The notes below the pieces were generated by a model. The model searched no databases. It saw only the letters and a program-made list of their open reading frames with translations, and was not told the origin of the DNA. Shown here piece by piece: positions 33,943-43,955 of a stretch of 64,000 bases of DNA. Numbering within the stretch: the first letter of the stretch is position 1; each line of letters starts with the position of its first letter. A program made the position numbers and the translations under genes. This stretch comes from CAYMYN01 sp964394665 (GTDB lineage Bacteria; Planctomycetota; UBA1135; GCA-002686595), in the NCBI GenBank assembly GCA_964394665.1, contig CAYMYN010000016.1:1-64000 (forward strand). Reading direction: 5' to 3'.

Positions 33943-34973
33943 AGCTCCTCCCGGCGCAGGGAGTCGAGCTCGCCCGTGGGTTCGCGGCGCATGAGGTCGA
34001 GCACCGCCGAGCGCGGGTCCTTCTTCTCGAACAGGATCGCGTGCACCTGCTCGGCGATCGGCATCGGCACCTCGCCCAGCTCCGCCTCGGGCCCGAACAA
34101 GGCCTTGGTCGTCCACACGCCCTCGGCGACCATCTCCATGCGCGCGAGGATGTCCTCGAGGGTTTCGCCGCGCCCGATCGCCTCGCCCACCGAACGGTTG
34201 CGCGAGTGTTTGGAGCAACAGGTCGTGATCAGGTCGCCGATGCCGGCCAGGCCGAAGAAGGTCTCCGGGTGGGCGCCGCGTCTGCGGCCGAAACGCGCCA
34301 TCTCGACCATCCCGCGCGTGAGCAGGGCGGCCTTGGCATTGTCGCCCAGCTCCAACCCGTCGCTGATGCCGGCCGCCAGGGCGATCACGTTCTTGAGCGC
34401 CGCGCCGAGCTCCGCCCCGAGCGGATCGTCGTGCGTGTAGACCCGGAACGCGTCGCTCGAGAAGACGCGCTGCACGCGCCGCGCGAGGTCCGCGTCCGTG
34501 CTGGCCGCGACGACCGAGGCCGGCAGGCCCTGCACGACTTCCTCGGCGTGGCTCGGACCGGTCAGGACGCACAGCGGGCGCTCGCCCAGCACGTCGAGCA
34601 GGATGCGACTGGGCGTGGAGAAGGTCTCGATCTCGATGCCCTTGGTGGCGGTCACGATCGGCATCGTGCCGCGCAGCGCGTCCTCGAAGCGCTCGGCGAC
34701 CCCGCGCAGGAACTGGGTCGGCACGACGCTGACGACCAGCTCGGCGCCCTCGGCGGCCGAGTGCGGGTCGGCCGAGCAGGACAGGCTCGCGGGGAGCTCC
34801 ACCCCGGGCAGGAAGCGCCGGTTCTCGCGCCGGGCGCGCAGCTCCTCGGCCTGCTCGGGGAACGCGCTCCACAGCGTGACCCGGTGGCCGTTGCGCGCGA
34901 GCAGGACGGCGAGGGTCGTGCCCCAGCTCCCGTCGCCGATCACCAACACGCGGTGGGTCGAAGTCATGCTCAT
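33939..34973 (-). CDS. gpsA: Glycerol-3-phosphate dehydrogenase [NAD(P)+]
   Basis: A 344-residue cytoplasmic enzyme that reduces dihydroxyacetone phosphate to sn-glycerol-3-phosphate, the backbone for membrane phospholipid. The Rossmann motif is GDGSWGTT in place of the usual GAGSWGT. Family marks include TATKGIE, GPSHAEEV and the catalytic lysine in GAALKNVIALAAG, then AGIGDLITTC and RNRSVGE. Start ATG 34973 overlaps the stop of plsY by four bases (ATGA) and follows GGGAG. With PlsY upstream it makes and then acylates glycerol-3-phosphate. Confidence 0.95.
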   Translation of the reverse strand: MSMTSTHRVLVIGDGSWGTTLAVLLARNGHRVTLWSAFPEQAEELRARRENRRFLPGVELPASLSCSADPHSAAEGAELVVSVVPTQFLRGVAERFEDALRGTMPIVTATKGIEIETFSTPSRILLDVLGERPLCVLTGPSHAEEVVQGLPASVVAASTDADLARRVQRVFSSDAFRVYTHDDPLGAELGAALKNVIALAAGISDGLELGDNAKAALLTRGMVEMARFGRRRGAHPETFFGLAGIGDLITTCCSKHSRNRSVGEAIGRGETLEDILARMEMVAEGVWTTKALFGPEAELGEVPMPIAEQVHAILFEKKDPRSAVLDLMRREPTGELDSLRREEL

Positions 34974-35617
34974 CGAGCTCCCTCTGCTGGTCGCCGCCCG
35001 ATACGCGGCTCCGTGCCGGCCAGGATACGCCCCAGGTTGGCCCGGTGCCGCACCAGGATCAGGACGAAGAGCACCGCGCTCGCCGCCGGGACCTCCCAGC
35101 CGTAGCGGCCGGGTCCCATGCGGGCCAGGGCCACCAGCGGGAAGGCCAGGCCCATCAGGATCGAAGCCAGGCTCACCATGCGGGAGAGCGCCAACGTCAC
35201 GAGCCAGGCGAGGCCCGCCCCCGCGCAGATCCAGGGATCGATCGCGAGCAGGGCGCCGAAACTCGTCGCCACGGCCTTGCCGCCCCGGAAACGCAGGTAC
35301 ACGGGCCAGACGTGGCCACAGACCGCCGCCGCGCCGAGCCACACCTGGCGCACGGGATCGTCCGCGCCGAGCAGCGCGACCGGCGCCCAACCCTTCGCGA
35401 AGTCGAGCAGGAACGCGAGTAGACCCAGGGGCCGGCCCAACACGCGCATGGCGTTGGTCGCGCCGATGTTCCCGCTGCCGACGGTGCGCAGGTCGACTCC
35501 CCGCAGCCCCTTGGCGAGCAACCACCCGAAGGGCACCGCGCCGAGCAGGTAGGCGGCGAGCAACGCGCCCAGCGGCGGCGCGCCGAACGCGAGGGCGAGG
35601 TTCGCGGCGTGGAGCAT
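34970..35617 (-). CDS. plsY: Acyl-phosphate:glycerol-3-phosphate acyltransferase
   Basis: A 215-residue inner-membrane protein with about five to six transmembrane segments. PlsY motifs are visible: VDLRTVGSGNIGATNAMRVLG, GHVWPVYLRFRGGKAVATSFG and the late HRANLGRILAGTEPR. It transfers an acyl group from acyl-phosphate to position 1 of glycerol-3-phosphate, the first step of phospholipid synthesis. The ATGA overlap with gpsA puts substrate synthesis and acylation on one transcript. No strong ribosome-binding site precedes the ATG. Confidence 0.95.
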   Translation of the reverse strand: MLHAANLALAFGAPPLGALLAAYLLGAVPFGWLLAKGLRGVDLRTVGSGNIGATNAMRVLGRPLGLLAFLLDFAKGWAPVALLGADDPVRQVWLGAAAVCGHVWPVYLRFRGGKAVATSFGALLAIDPWICAGAGLAWLVTLALSRMVSLASILMGLAFPLVALARMGPGRYGWEVPAASAVLFVLILVRHRANLGRILAGTEPRIGRRPAEGAR

Positions 35618-35824
35618 CGGGGGAGGCAGGGTACTGCCCGCTCCCCGCCGCAGGAATCGGGCAGGGCGATCCCTGGAGATGGGCGCAACTTCGCGCGAGC
35701 GGTGTGGTCCCCCTGGGTGGGTGGGGGGCCGCGGTGGGCTGGATCCGCGCGCGCGCCGCGGCCCTCGTCCCCTCCCCCCTGCGCCCCTACACTGCCCGGC
35801 CCCGGCCCACGCCGGGTCACGCGC

Positions 35825-37840
35825 GTGCGGACCATCGGCGTAGACACAGGCGGAACCTTCACCGACCTCGTCCTGGTGGAGACGCCGGGCGAGGGCGCGG
35901 CGACGGTGCGCGTCGAGAAGGTGCACTCGACCCCCGCCGATCCGGGTCGGGCCGTGCTCGAGGGCATCGAACGCCTGGGCGGCCTGCGCGCGGGGGACGA
36001 GGTGGTCCACGGCACGACCGTGGCGCTCAACGCCCTCCTGACGGGGGCCGTGGCGCGCACGGCCCTGGTCACCAACGCGGGCTTCCGGGACCTGGTCGAG
36101 ATCGGCCGCCAGAACCGCCCCGAGCTGTACGCCCTGCACCCCCGACGCATCGAGCCCCTCGCCCCGCGCGAGCTGCGCTTCGAGGTCCCCCAGCGCACCT
36201 GGCCCGACGCCGAGGGCCGGATCCACGACCTGCGCGCGCCGACGCCCGAGGAACTCGCGCGCCTCGTGCGCGAGCTGCGGCGCGCCTCCCCCGAGTCGAT
36301 CGCCGTCTGCCTGCTGCACTCCTACGCCGACCCGGGCGCCGAGGAACGCGTCGCGCAGGCGCTCGCCGCGCTGGGCGTGCCGATCACCTGCTCGGCCGCG
36401 ATCCTGCCCGAACACCGCGAGATCGAGCGCTTCTCGACCGCCCTCGTGAACGCCGCCCTGGTGCCGCGCATGCAGCGCTATCTGGACGGCCTGGCGAGCG
36501 GACTCGCGGGCGCGCGTCTCTCGATCCTGCAATCCGCCGGCGGCACGCTGAGCGCCGAACGGGCCGCCCTCGAGCCGGCGCGGGTGCTCTTCTCCGGGCC
36601 CGCCGGCGGCGTGGTGGGCGCGGGCCGCGCGGCGCGCGAGGCGGGGCTGGACGGGGTCGTCACCCTCGACATGGGGGGGACGAGCACCGACGTCGCCTTC
36701 CACGCGGGCGGAGCGGGGCTCGACGAGGCCGTGACCGACACCCAGGTGGCGGGGCACCCAGTCGGCGTGCCGGCCCTCGACCTGCACACGATCGGCTGCG
36801 GCGGCGGTTCGTTGGTGGGCGTCGACGCCGGGGGCGTGCTGCGCGTCGGGCCCGCGAGCGCCGGCGCCGACCCCGGCCCGGTCTGCTACGGCCGCGGGGA
36901 GCACCCCACGGTCACCGATGCCCACGTCTTGCTCGGGCACCTGGGCGCGGGGCCCTTCCTCGGGGGCCGGCTCGAACTCGACCACGACGCGGTGCGACGC
37001 GCCTACGAGCGGCTCGGCGCGCGCCTGGGTGTGCCGGCGGAGCGCGCCGCCCAAGCCGTGCTCGACGTCGCGCGGGCGCAGATGCGGCGCGCGATCGGCG
37101 TGATGACGATGCAGCGCGGCCGCGATCCGCGGCGCTTGGCCCTGGTCGCCTTCGGCGGCGCGGGCGGGCTGCACGGGGCGGCGCTGGCCGAGAGCCTGGG
37201 CGCGCCCGCGGCCCTCGTCCCCGCGCTCCCGGGCGTGCTCTCGGCGGCCGGTATGGCCCACGCCGGAGCGCTCTCCGATCACGCGCGCACCGTGCTCGCG
37301 CCGCTCTCGCGTTGGAGCACGGGCGCGCGCCGGCGCGAGCTGGCCGAGCTCGCGCGCCTGGGCGCGGCGCGGCTGCGCGAGGCCGGCCGGCCGCGGGCGC
37401 GCATCGAGGTCGAGACGCGCGCCGACCTGCGGTACGCCGGCCAGTCCTTCGAGCTCTCCTTGCCCGACCCCGCGGGCAAGGACCTGGCGCAACGCTTCCA
37501 CGCGCGCCACGCCGAACGGTTCGGCTGGAGCCTCCCCGAACGCGAGATCGAGCTCGTCTCGCTGCGCGCCCGGGCCCTGGTCCGCGCGCCCCTCGCCGCG
37601 CCCGCGGCCGCCCGGCGCCGGGCCCTGCCCCGCGCCCTCCACGCCGGCACCCGGCGCGCCTACCTGGGCGGGGCGTGGTGCGCGGCGCCGGTCCTCGAGC
37701 GCGGGCGCCTCGCGCCGGGCCATGCTTGGGGCGGCCCCTCGATCGTCGAGGAGTTCTCCGGCACGACCCTCGTGCCCCCGGGCTGGGGGGCCCGGGTGAC
37801 CGCGGGCGGTCACCTGCTCCTCGAGCCCCTGCGCACGTAG
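35825..37840 (+). CDS. HyuA-type hydantoinase / 5-oxoprolinase A subunit
   Basis: A 671-residue ATP-dependent hydrolase subunit of the hydantoinase/oxoprolinase family. Marks: N-terminal GVDTGGTFTDLVLVE, HGTTVALNALL, a middle actin-like region FSGPAGGVVGAG with TLDMGGTSTDV, and the later GCGGGSLVGVD, GPASAGADPGPVCYG and FGGAGGLHGAALAE. GTG 35825 is used because the conserved strand begins two residues later and the upstream frame is filler. These proteins open N-methylhydantoin, 5-oxoproline or acetophenone-like rings or carboxylate ketones, normally together with a HyuB subunit, which is absent here. The substrate is unknown. Confidence 0.9.
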   Translation: MRTIGVDTGGTFTDLVLVETPGEGAATVRVEKVHSTPADPGRAVLEGIERLGGLRAGDEVVHGTTVALNALLTGAVARTALVTNAGFRDLVEIGRQNRPELYALHPRRIEPLAPRELRFEVPQRTWPDAEGRIHDLRAPTPEELARLVRELRRASPESIAVCLLHSYADPGAEERVAQALAALGVPITCSAAILPEHREIERFSTALVNAALVPRMQRYLDGLASGLAGARLSILQSAGGTLSAERAALEPARVLFSGPAGGVVGAGRAAREAGLDGVVTLDMGGTSTDVAFHAGGAGLDEAVTDTQVAGHPVGVPALDLHTIGCGGGSLVGVDAGGVLRVGPASAGADPGPVCYGRGEHPTVTDAHVLLGHLGAGPFLGGRLELDHDAVRRAYERLGARLGVPAERAAQAVLDVARAQMRRAIGVMTMQRGRDPRRLALVAFGGAGGLHGAALAESLGAPAALVPALPGVLSAAGMAHAGALSDHARTVLAPLSRWSTGARRRELAELARLGAARLREAGRPRARIEVETRADLRYAGQSFELSLPDPAGKDLAQRFHARHAERFGWSLPEREIELVSLRARALVRAPLAAPAAARRRALPRALHAGTRRAYLGGAWCAAPVLERGRLAPGHAWGGPSIVEEFSGTTLVPPGWGARVTAGGHLLLEPLRT

Positions 37841-37875
37841 CCCGGCCCCGCTCCCCCACCCCGCCCGCTCCCCCC

Positions 37876-38148
<273 letters not shown>

Positions 38149-38228
38149 TCCGAGCCCCAGATACGCGCCGGGCCGGCCCCGAACGAAGCGCGCCCGCAGC
38201 CCTGGGGGGGCCGGCGGGCGCGTGGGAG

Positions 38229-38303
38229 TGGAGCGGCTGAAGGGACTTGAACCCTCGACATCAACCTTGGCAAGGTTGCGCTCTACCACTGAGCTACAGC
38301 CGC
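38229..38303 (-). tRNA. tRNA-Gly (anticodon GCC)
   Basis: A complete cloverleaf on the minus strand: acceptor GCGGCTG paired with CAGCCGC, D-arm TAGCTCAGTGGTAGAGC, anticodon stem CAACC/GGTTG around TTGCCAA (anticodon GCC), T-arm GAGGGTTCAAGTCCCTT, discriminator T and encoded CCA at 38229-38231. It reads GGC and GGT. Confidence 0.95.
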
Positions 38304-38403
38304 GTCGTTCGGGTGGGGAAGCATAGCGCGGGGGTCGGCCAAGGCAAGCGCCCGGCGGCGCCTTCGAGGGCCCCGGCCCCGCCCCCGGTTCCAGGGCGGG
38401 CGC

Positions 38404-39558
38404 CTACTGCAGGGAGCGGCCCTCGGCGGGGACCTCGCCTTCCTGGTGGGCCCCCAGGACCGCCAGGGCGTTGGCCCGCAGGCGCCGCTGGACGCTCGCG
38501 ATCGTGCTCTCGCCCAGGTCCTCGAGCGGGATGCGCGCTCCGGCGATGTGGCCGTGACCGCCGAAGCTCCCGGCCCCATCCAGGAGGCGGGCCATCAGCG
38601 GGTAGGCGTTGCCGAAGGCGTGGTCGGTGCGCACCGAGAGCACGTACTCGTTCTCCTCCTCCACCGCGCCGCCGACCACGACCCACGAGCAGCCCTTCAT
38701 CCGCAGGAAGAAGTCGGCCATCTCGGCCACGAACTCGGGGTGGCTGATCTTGCCCAGGAGCGCGATCACGAGCGGACCGTACTGACGCGCCTCGGCCAGG
38801 GCGCGCGACAGCTCCTTGTAGTAGATCTGCGGCAAGGGCGGGACGTGGATCTGCGGCACGAGCTGGCGGTCGGCGCGCCGGAACGTGGCGTAGAAGGCCT
38901 CTTCGTCGAGGGGCGATGCGTTGCGCGAGAGGTCCGCGGTGTCGTAGCGGATGCCGCAGAACAGCGCCGTGGCGACCTTCTCGTCGAGGGGCAGCTCCGC
39001 GTCGCGCAGGTACTCGTAGACGATCGAGCAGGTCGCGCCCACGCCCAGGCGCACGTCGCGGTGCTGGGGCGAGGTGGGACCCGCGGCGCCGTTCGTGCCC
39101 TCGCCCTTCGCCTCGCCGGGGGGCACGTGGTGGTCGAAGACCGCGAGCAGCGGGATGTGTTCGGGGATGACCGTGTGGCCGAACTCCGGCTGCGTGTCGA
39201 CGAGCACGGCGCCGAAGAAACGCGCCGGATCGATACCGGCGTAGGTGTCGAAGGAGAGGTCGAGGGCGCGCATGAGGGCCAGGTTCTCGGCCCGGTGCAC
39301 GCGCCCGATGGTGGCCACGACGACGTCGAGGCCGAAGCCCTTCTGGCACAGGTAGCGGATGCCCTCGCAGGCGCCGATGGCGTCGGGGTCCGGCGAGCGG
39401 TGGGTCAGGAGCAGGAGCTCCTTGCCCCCCCGCGAGGCATCGCGGGCCGCGAGCAGGGTCGCGCGGAATCGGTCGACCGCCCGCCCCTCCCCCGTCGGGC
39501 GGGGTCGGAGCGGAGCGGCGGGCGGGTCGGGCTGCAGGGCGGTCTTTGGATCGCGCAT
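38404..39558 (-). CDS. DHH-family phosphoesterase (NrnA-like)
   Basis: A 384-residue cytoplasmic DHH-DHHA1 protein. Metal-binding motifs are HRSPDPDAIGA, VDTQPEFGH, AVFDHH, and DTADLSRNA for the last DHH motif. The DHHA1 end has the substrate-binding GGHGHIAGA. NrnA-type enzymes degrade short RNA (nanoRNA) or the cyclic dinucleotide product pGpG/pApA, and some dephosphorylate pAp. Which of these applies cannot be told from sequence. The gene stands alone, downstream of tRNA-Gly on the opposite side, with no operon partner. Confidence 0.88.
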   Translation of the reverse strand: MRDPKTALQPDPPAAPLRPRPTGEGRAVDRFRATLLAARDASRGGKELLLLTHRSPDPDAIGACEGIRYLCQKGFGLDVVVATIGRVHRAENLALMRALDLSFDTYAGIDPARFFGAVLVDTQPEFGHTVIPEHIPLLAVFDHHVPPGEAKGEGTNGAAGPTSPQHRDVRLGVGATCSIVYEYLRDAELPLDEKVATALFCGIRYDTADLSRNASPLDEEAFYATFRRADRQLVPQIHVPPLPQIYYKELSRALAEARQYGPLVIALLGKISHPEFVAEMADFFLRMKGCSWVVVGGAVEEENEYVLSVRTDHAFGNAYPLMARLLDGAGSFGGHGHIAGARIPLEDLGESTIASVQRRLRANALAVLGAHQEGEVPAEGRSLQ

Positions 39559-39777
39559 GAAGGATGGGGTTCGACCGGGTCGAACCTACACCGTTAGCCG
39601 ATCGTGGCTCCGGCGGGGAAGGGGGGGCGGGAAGATTCGGCGCCCACCCCCGGGCGGCTGGAAGCCCTCGAATGGCGCGCAACTCACCCTCGAAGACACG
39701 CCATCCACCCTCTTTCGGCCCGTTCGAGTCGCGTGTGGGGAGCGCTCGCTCGCCTGGCCCGGCCCCGGGCGGGGGTC

Positions 39778-40698
39778 CTAGAAACCCAGGTGCGCCAGGA
39801 ACTGGACCGCGGCCAGGACCTCGGTCCGACCGTGGCGCGGGTTGATCTCGAGCACCCGCTCGGCGTCCTTGGAGAGGTAGGTGACGACTTGCTTGAAGTC
39901 GACCTCGCCCGTGCCCGGCGGCATCTCGCACAGGCCCTCGGCCGAGTCCTGCAGGTGCACGCCCAACATGCGGTCGGCGTAGGCATCGAGCCAGGCCCCC
40001 TGCGGCGGCAGTCCGGCGCGTTCGCGCAGGTGCACCCGGCCGGTGTCGTGCCAGTAGCCGATCCCGCGCGCGGCCAGGTCCTCGAGCACCCACCCCATGG
40101 CCTCGAAGGAGAGCAGGTCGTTGTAGTGCATGCCCGGCTCGAGGGCGATGCGCGTGTCGGGGAAGTCCTTGCGCAGGGTGTGGATCGAGCGGCACAGGTG
40201 CTCGATCTGCTTGTGACCCTTCTTCTGCACCTTGCCCACGAAGGTGCGGATCTGTTCGGCGAGCTCCTCGGAGGGACCCTGCTGCACGAGCTGCGCGTGC
40301 AGGCGATCGCCCTCGCGCTTGAGCGTCTCGTCCTCGACGGCGCAGCCGCGCAGCACGACCACCGGGCAGCCGTACTGCTGGGCCAGACGGATGTGGCGCC
40401 GCACCGAGATCAACGCGCGTTCGCGCTGGTCGGCGTCGAGGCTGCCCAGGCGCGTTCCCGACATGGCTTCGCCGCGCGGATCGAGGCAGCCGCACACCAA
40501 GGAACGCACCGCGATGCCGGTCTCGCGCCGGCTCTCCTCGAAGCCGTTCAGGGGCACGGGCGCATCGGCCAGGCCGAACTCCATGCGCCGGAACCCCATG
40601 GCCACGGTGGCGAAGGCCTGATCCTCGATGGTCCGCAGCCGCGCGCCGAAGCACGAGGTCGAGAGCGAGTACTCGTTGGGGATGCCGGGTTGGGTCAC
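39778..40698 (-). CDS. Xylose-isomerase-like TIM-barrel protein
   Basis: A 306-residue single-domain TIM barrel of the AP endonuclease 2/sugar-phosphate isomerase group. Barrel marks are LACLR-like strand ends with acidic residues for metal: IALEPGMHYND (metal-ligand Glu), YWHDTGRVHL (His and Asp), GVHLQDSAEG and LEINPRHGRTEV. These proteins isomerise or epimerise sugars, phosphosugars or cyclitols. It belongs near the Gfo/Idh/MocA sugar-type cluster but is separated from it by about 750 bases and the opposite-strand gene at 41103. The GTG start at 40698 is weakly supported. Confidence 0.8.
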   Translation of the reverse strand: MTQPGIPNEYSLSTSCFGARLRTIEDQAFATVAMGFRRMEFGLADAPVPLNGFEESRRETGIAVRSLVCGCLDPRGEAMSGTRLGSLDADQRERALISVRRHIRLAQQYGCPVVVLRGCAVEDETLKREGDRLHAQLVQQGPSEELAEQIRTFVGKVQKKGHKQIEHLCRSIHTLRKDFPDTRIALEPGMHYNDLLSFEAMGWVLEDLAARGIGYWHDTGRVHLRERAGLPPQGAWLDAYADRMLGVHLQDSAEGLCEMPPGTGEVDFKQVVTYLSKDAERVLEINPRHGRTEVLAAVQFLAHLGF

Positions 40699-41102
40699 GG
40701 ATGGCCTGCTGCCCGGAGGGGCGCCGGGTGCGGGTCGGGGGGTTATCGAGGATCGCGTCGGAGCACGGGAGCCTTTTCGACCCGCGCCGGGTTCGGCGCG
40801 CCGGCTCCCGTCCCACGGACGGGGCGAAGGATCGGACCGAGCGCGCGGTGTCGGAGGCCGCGCTGCTCGGGCGCCAGCGGATGGCCGTGGGGCGAGGGCC
40901 ACACCGCGAGACGCGCTAAGAAAGTGCAAACTTCGACCCCGGGAGGCCAGCGCAAACACGCCGCGCGCACCGGACCGCCCGCTGGCCCGACTCCGTCCAA
41001 GGCGGGCCGCTGCCAGCGCCGCCGGGTTCGGGGTCCCGCGGGCGCGCGGGCCGCGGACCGACGATGCGGCGCCCCCGAGCCCGCTCCGACTAAGATGCGC
41101 CC
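40699..41102. other. Intergenic region, no gene seen
   Basis: This 404-base stretch between the TIM-barrel gene on the minus strand and the small membrane protein on the plus strand holds only spurious frames. A slightly AT-richer patch at about 40915-40935 could be promoter-related, but I see no clear boxes, hairpins or RNA gene. Confidence 0.5.
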
Positions 41103-41438
41103 GTGAAACTCGTGCTCATGTGGGGCCTGGCCCTGGGCTGGTTCGTGGTGCTCGCCTACCTGGCCGTCGACGCGCTCACCGACCCCGCGCCCCTCTTGGC
41201 GGCGGGCCGGGCGCAGGGGCTGCTCGAGATCCTGGCCGGGATCGGCGCCCTGACCGTGGGGCTCCTGCCCGTGATCGGCGCGGCCCTCGTGCACGCCCTC
41301 CAGCGCCGCCGCCTGCGGGGCCGGCTCGAGCGCCAGAAGGCCAAGATCGAACGGCGGCTGGCGAAGCTCGACGAACGGGCCGCGGCGCGCGGGATTCGCC
41401 CGCCCGCGGCCTCCGACGAGCTGCCGCACTCGGCCTGA
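41103..41438 (+). CDS. Small two-helix membrane protein with basic coiled tail
   Basis: A 111-residue protein starting at a GTG (41103). Two hydrophobic helices (about 2-24 and 41-64) are followed by a charged, helix-forming C-terminus (RRRLRGRLERQKAKIERRLAKLDERAAARG) that likely sits in the cytoplasm and may form a coiled coil. No family recognised. It is convergent with the MFS transporter gene seven bases downstream. Confidence 0.55.
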   Translation: MKLVLMWGLALGWFVVLAYLAVDALTDPAPLLAAGRAQGLLEILAGIGALTVGLLPVIGAALVHALQRRRLRGRLERQKAKIERRLAKLDERAAARGIRPPAASDELPHSA

Positions 41439-41445
41439 CCCCGCC

Positions 41446-42783
41446 CTACGCGGCCGATCCGGGCGCGGCGCCCCGGCCGCGACCGGGATAGAAGGTCAGC
41501 AGGGCAGCCAGACACACCAGGGCCATCCACATCGGCACGCTGAATAGACGCCGGAAGTCCATCTCGCCGCTCGCGCTGGCCCAGTTGCCGACGATGCTGG
41601 TCGAGAACCAGCTCCCGACGATGATGCCGATGCCGATGATCACCAGGTTGAAGAGGTTCTGGGCCGTCGCGCGCACGTCGGCGGTCGTCCCCTCGTCCAC
41701 GATCAGGAAGGCGACGAAGATGAAGCAGCCGAAGCACAACCCGTGCAGCGCGACGCCCAGCAGCACCGGCGTCAGCGCGGGGAAGTAGGCGAAGAGCGCC
41801 ATGCGCAGCGCATAGGCCCCCAGACCGATCGAGAGCAGCGTCTTGCGCGAGAGGCGCGTCGCCAGCACGGGCATGAACCCGAGCACCGCGATCTCGGTCA
41901 TCTGACCGATCGTCATCAGGCCGCCGCCGCCGACCCCCAGGATCTGGTTCACCGAGTTGGCGAAGGCGTCGGCGCCTCCGCTGGCGGCCTGGATCTGGAT
42001 CTTGGAGACGAAGTCGCTCGTGAACACGAAGTAGAACTGGTGGATCACGCTGACCGGGATCGCGATCAAGAACAGCGTGATCAGGGGCTGCACCCGGATC
42101 TCCTTCAGGGCCTCCATCCAAGCCATCGGTTCCCCGGCCGCGCGCCCGCTCGCCGGCGGCGTGTGCGGCAGGGTCAGACAGAAGCCGGCCATCAGGAGGC
42201 CCAGGACGGCGCTGAGCTGGAAGGCGAAGGCGCGCCCCGCGTTCTGCGCGGCGGCCACGACCTCGGGCGTGGCTCCCTCGGGCGTGTGCAGCCGCAGCAG
42301 TACCTGCCCGACCGCGATGCCGGCCGCGATCCAACCGATCGTGCCCCACAGGCGCACGGGTCCGAAGTCGCGGTCGCGGTCGGGGAGGTGGGCGAAGGCG
42401 ATCGAGTTGGTCAGGGCCAACGTCGGCGCGTACACGAAGCCGTACAGCGCGCTCAGGAGCAGGAAGCTCGGGAAGGTCTCGACCTTCGCCAGCAGGAAGA
42501 CGAGCGCCGCGCCCACCAGGTGGCTCAGGGCCAGGAGTTTCTCCGTCGCGAAGAGCCGGTCGGCGAGTTGCCCGGCGATGAAGGGCCCGAAGATCGCCCC
42601 CAGGGCCCCCGCCGCCAGGCACAGCCCGGTCTGGTCGAGGGAGAAGCCGCGGTATCCCAGCAGGAAGGGATAGAGGATCGGCAGCCACGCGCCCCAGATG
42701 GCGAACTGCAGGAACATCATCAACGAGAACTGCGCCCGGAGGGTGGGCTCCAGGGGCGGGGCGGCGGGGAGCGCGTCGTGCAT
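41446..42783 (-). CDS. MFS transporter (nucleoside/sugar symporter-like)
   Basis: A 445-residue transporter with 12 predicted membrane segments. It begins LRAQFSLMMFLQFAIWGAWLPILYPFLLG, like the nucleoside:proton symporter (NupG/XapB-like) group of the major facilitator superfamily, with a middle cytoplasmic loop between helices 6 and 7 (LKEIRVQPLITLFLI). Family motif LADRLFATEKLLAL lies between helices 2 and 3. It should import a sugar, nucleoside or cyclitol. It is the last gene of a probable operon with the TIM-barrel protein and the Gfo/Idh/MocA dehydrogenase. Confidence 0.82.
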   Translation of the reverse strand: MHDALPAAPPLEPTLRAQFSLMMFLQFAIWGAWLPILYPFLLGYRGFSLDQTGLCLAAGALGAIFGPFIAGQLADRLFATEKLLALSHLVGAALVFLLAKVETFPSFLLLSALYGFVYAPTLALTNSIAFAHLPDRDRDFGPVRLWGTIGWIAAGIAVGQVLLRLHTPEGATPEVVAAAQNAGRAFAFQLSAVLGLLMAGFCLTLPHTPPASGRAAGEPMAWMEALKEIRVQPLITLFLIAIPVSVIHQFYFVFTSDFVSKIQIQAASGGADAFANSVNQILGVGGGGLMTIGQMTEIAVLGFMPVLATRLSRKTLLSIGLGAYALRMALFAYFPALTPVLLGVALHGLCFGCFIFVAFLIVDEGTTADVRATAQNLFNLVIIGIGIIVGSWFSTSIVGNWASASGEMDFRRLFSVPMWMALVCLAALLTFYPGRGRGAAPGSAA

Positions 42784-42832
42784 GGAACTCCTGGGCGGAT
42801 TCGGGGCTCGATGGACCGGATGGGGGGCTGGA

Positions 42833-43876
42833 TCAGTCGCTGAAGGCCGCGTCGAAGGCGCGGCCGGAGCGCTCGAAGTCGAGCCGGCGCACGAAGGCCG
42901 CGGCCTCGCTCGCGCCCGCCTCGCGGTCCATCATCGGATCCTCCCACTCGACCGTCAGCGGACCCTGGTAGCCCGCGTGGTTGAGCAGGCGCACGATGCC
43001 CTCGAAGTCGATGCGGCCGCGGCCGGGGGAGCGGAAGTCCCACTGCCGTCCGTCGGCGCCGAACTCGCTGTGCCCGCCGAACACGCCGATCGGCTGGGGC
43101 ACGTCGCTCCACCACACGTCCTTGACGTGCACGTTCCAGACCCGGGGTCCGAACTCGCGCAGGAAGCCCAGGTAGTCGACGCCCTGGTAGCCCAGGTGCG
43201 AGGGGTCGAAGTTGAAGCCGAAGGCGGGGTGCGCGCCCAGCGCTTCGAGCGCGCGCCGCGCCGTGGCGACGTCGAAGGCGATCTCGGTCGGGTGCACCTC
43301 GAGCGCGAAACCCACGCCCTGCTCGCCGAAGGTGTCGAGGATCGGGCGCCAGCGGCGCGCGAAGTCGGCGAAGCCCTCGGCGATGCGCTTGGGCCCGACG
43401 GGCGGGAAGGAGTAGAGCAGGTGCCAGATCGGGCTGCCGGTGAAGCCGTTCACGACGAAGCGGCCCTGGCGCCGCAGGCGCTCGCGCACCGCGCCTGGGG
43501 CGGCCTCGAAGAAGCGCCGCGCGGCGCGGGCCGTGCGTTCGAGTTCCTCCGCCGCGCGCCGGCGCACGCCCTCGGGATCGCCGTCACCCCACACGTGGGG
43601 CGGCAGGATCGCGCGGTGGCGCTCGTCGATGGGATCGCACACGGCCTGGCCGACCAGGTGCGTCGAGATCGCGTAGCTCGAGAGGCCATGGTCGCCGAGC
43701 AGCTCCCAACGACGCGCGCAGTACGCGCCGTCCTCGAGGGCCGCACCGACGTCGAAGTGATCGCCCCAGCAGGCGAGCTCGAGGCCCTCGTAACCAAAGC
43801 CCTTGGCCTTGCGGGCCAGGGTCTCGAGGGGCAGGTCGGCCCATTGGCCGGTGAAGAGGCAGACGGGTCGGGGCAT
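42833..43876 (-). CDS. Sugar phosphate isomerase/epimerase, TIM barrel
   Basis: A 347-residue AP_endonuc_2-type TIM barrel. Metal- and substrate-facing residues lie in FALEVHPTEIAFDV (Glu), FGFNFDPSHLGYQG (Asp, His), VWNVHVKDVWW (His) and LTVEWEDPMMD (Glu, Asp). These are the four barrel-end ligands of the xylose isomerase-like family. The adjacent dehydrogenase and transporter suggest a role in an oxidised sugar or inositol pathway. It lies 79 bases after the dehydrogenase and 49 bases before the MFS gene, all on one strand. Confidence 0.88.
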   Translation of the reverse strand: MPRPVCLFTGQWADLPLETLARKAKGFGYEGLELACWGDHFDVGAALEDGAYCARRWELLGDHGLSSYAISTHLVGQAVCDPIDERHRAILPPHVWGDGDPEGVRRRAAEELERTARAARRFFEAAPGAVRERLRRQGRFVVNGFTGSPIWHLLYSFPPVGPKRIAEGFADFARRWRPILDTFGEQGVGFALEVHPTEIAFDVATARRALEALGAHPAFGFNFDPSHLGYQGVDYLGFLREFGPRVWNVHVKDVWWSDVPQPIGVFGGHSEFGADGRQWDFRSPGRGRIDFEGIVRLLNHAGYQGPLTVEWEDPMMDREAGASEAAAFVRRLDFERSGRAFDAAFSD

Positions 43877-43955
43877 GGGGGTCCTCCGCGGGGGCTCGCG
43901 GCAGGGTAGCGGCCCCGCGCGGGCCCGACCACGGCCCCGCTCGCGAGCGACGGGA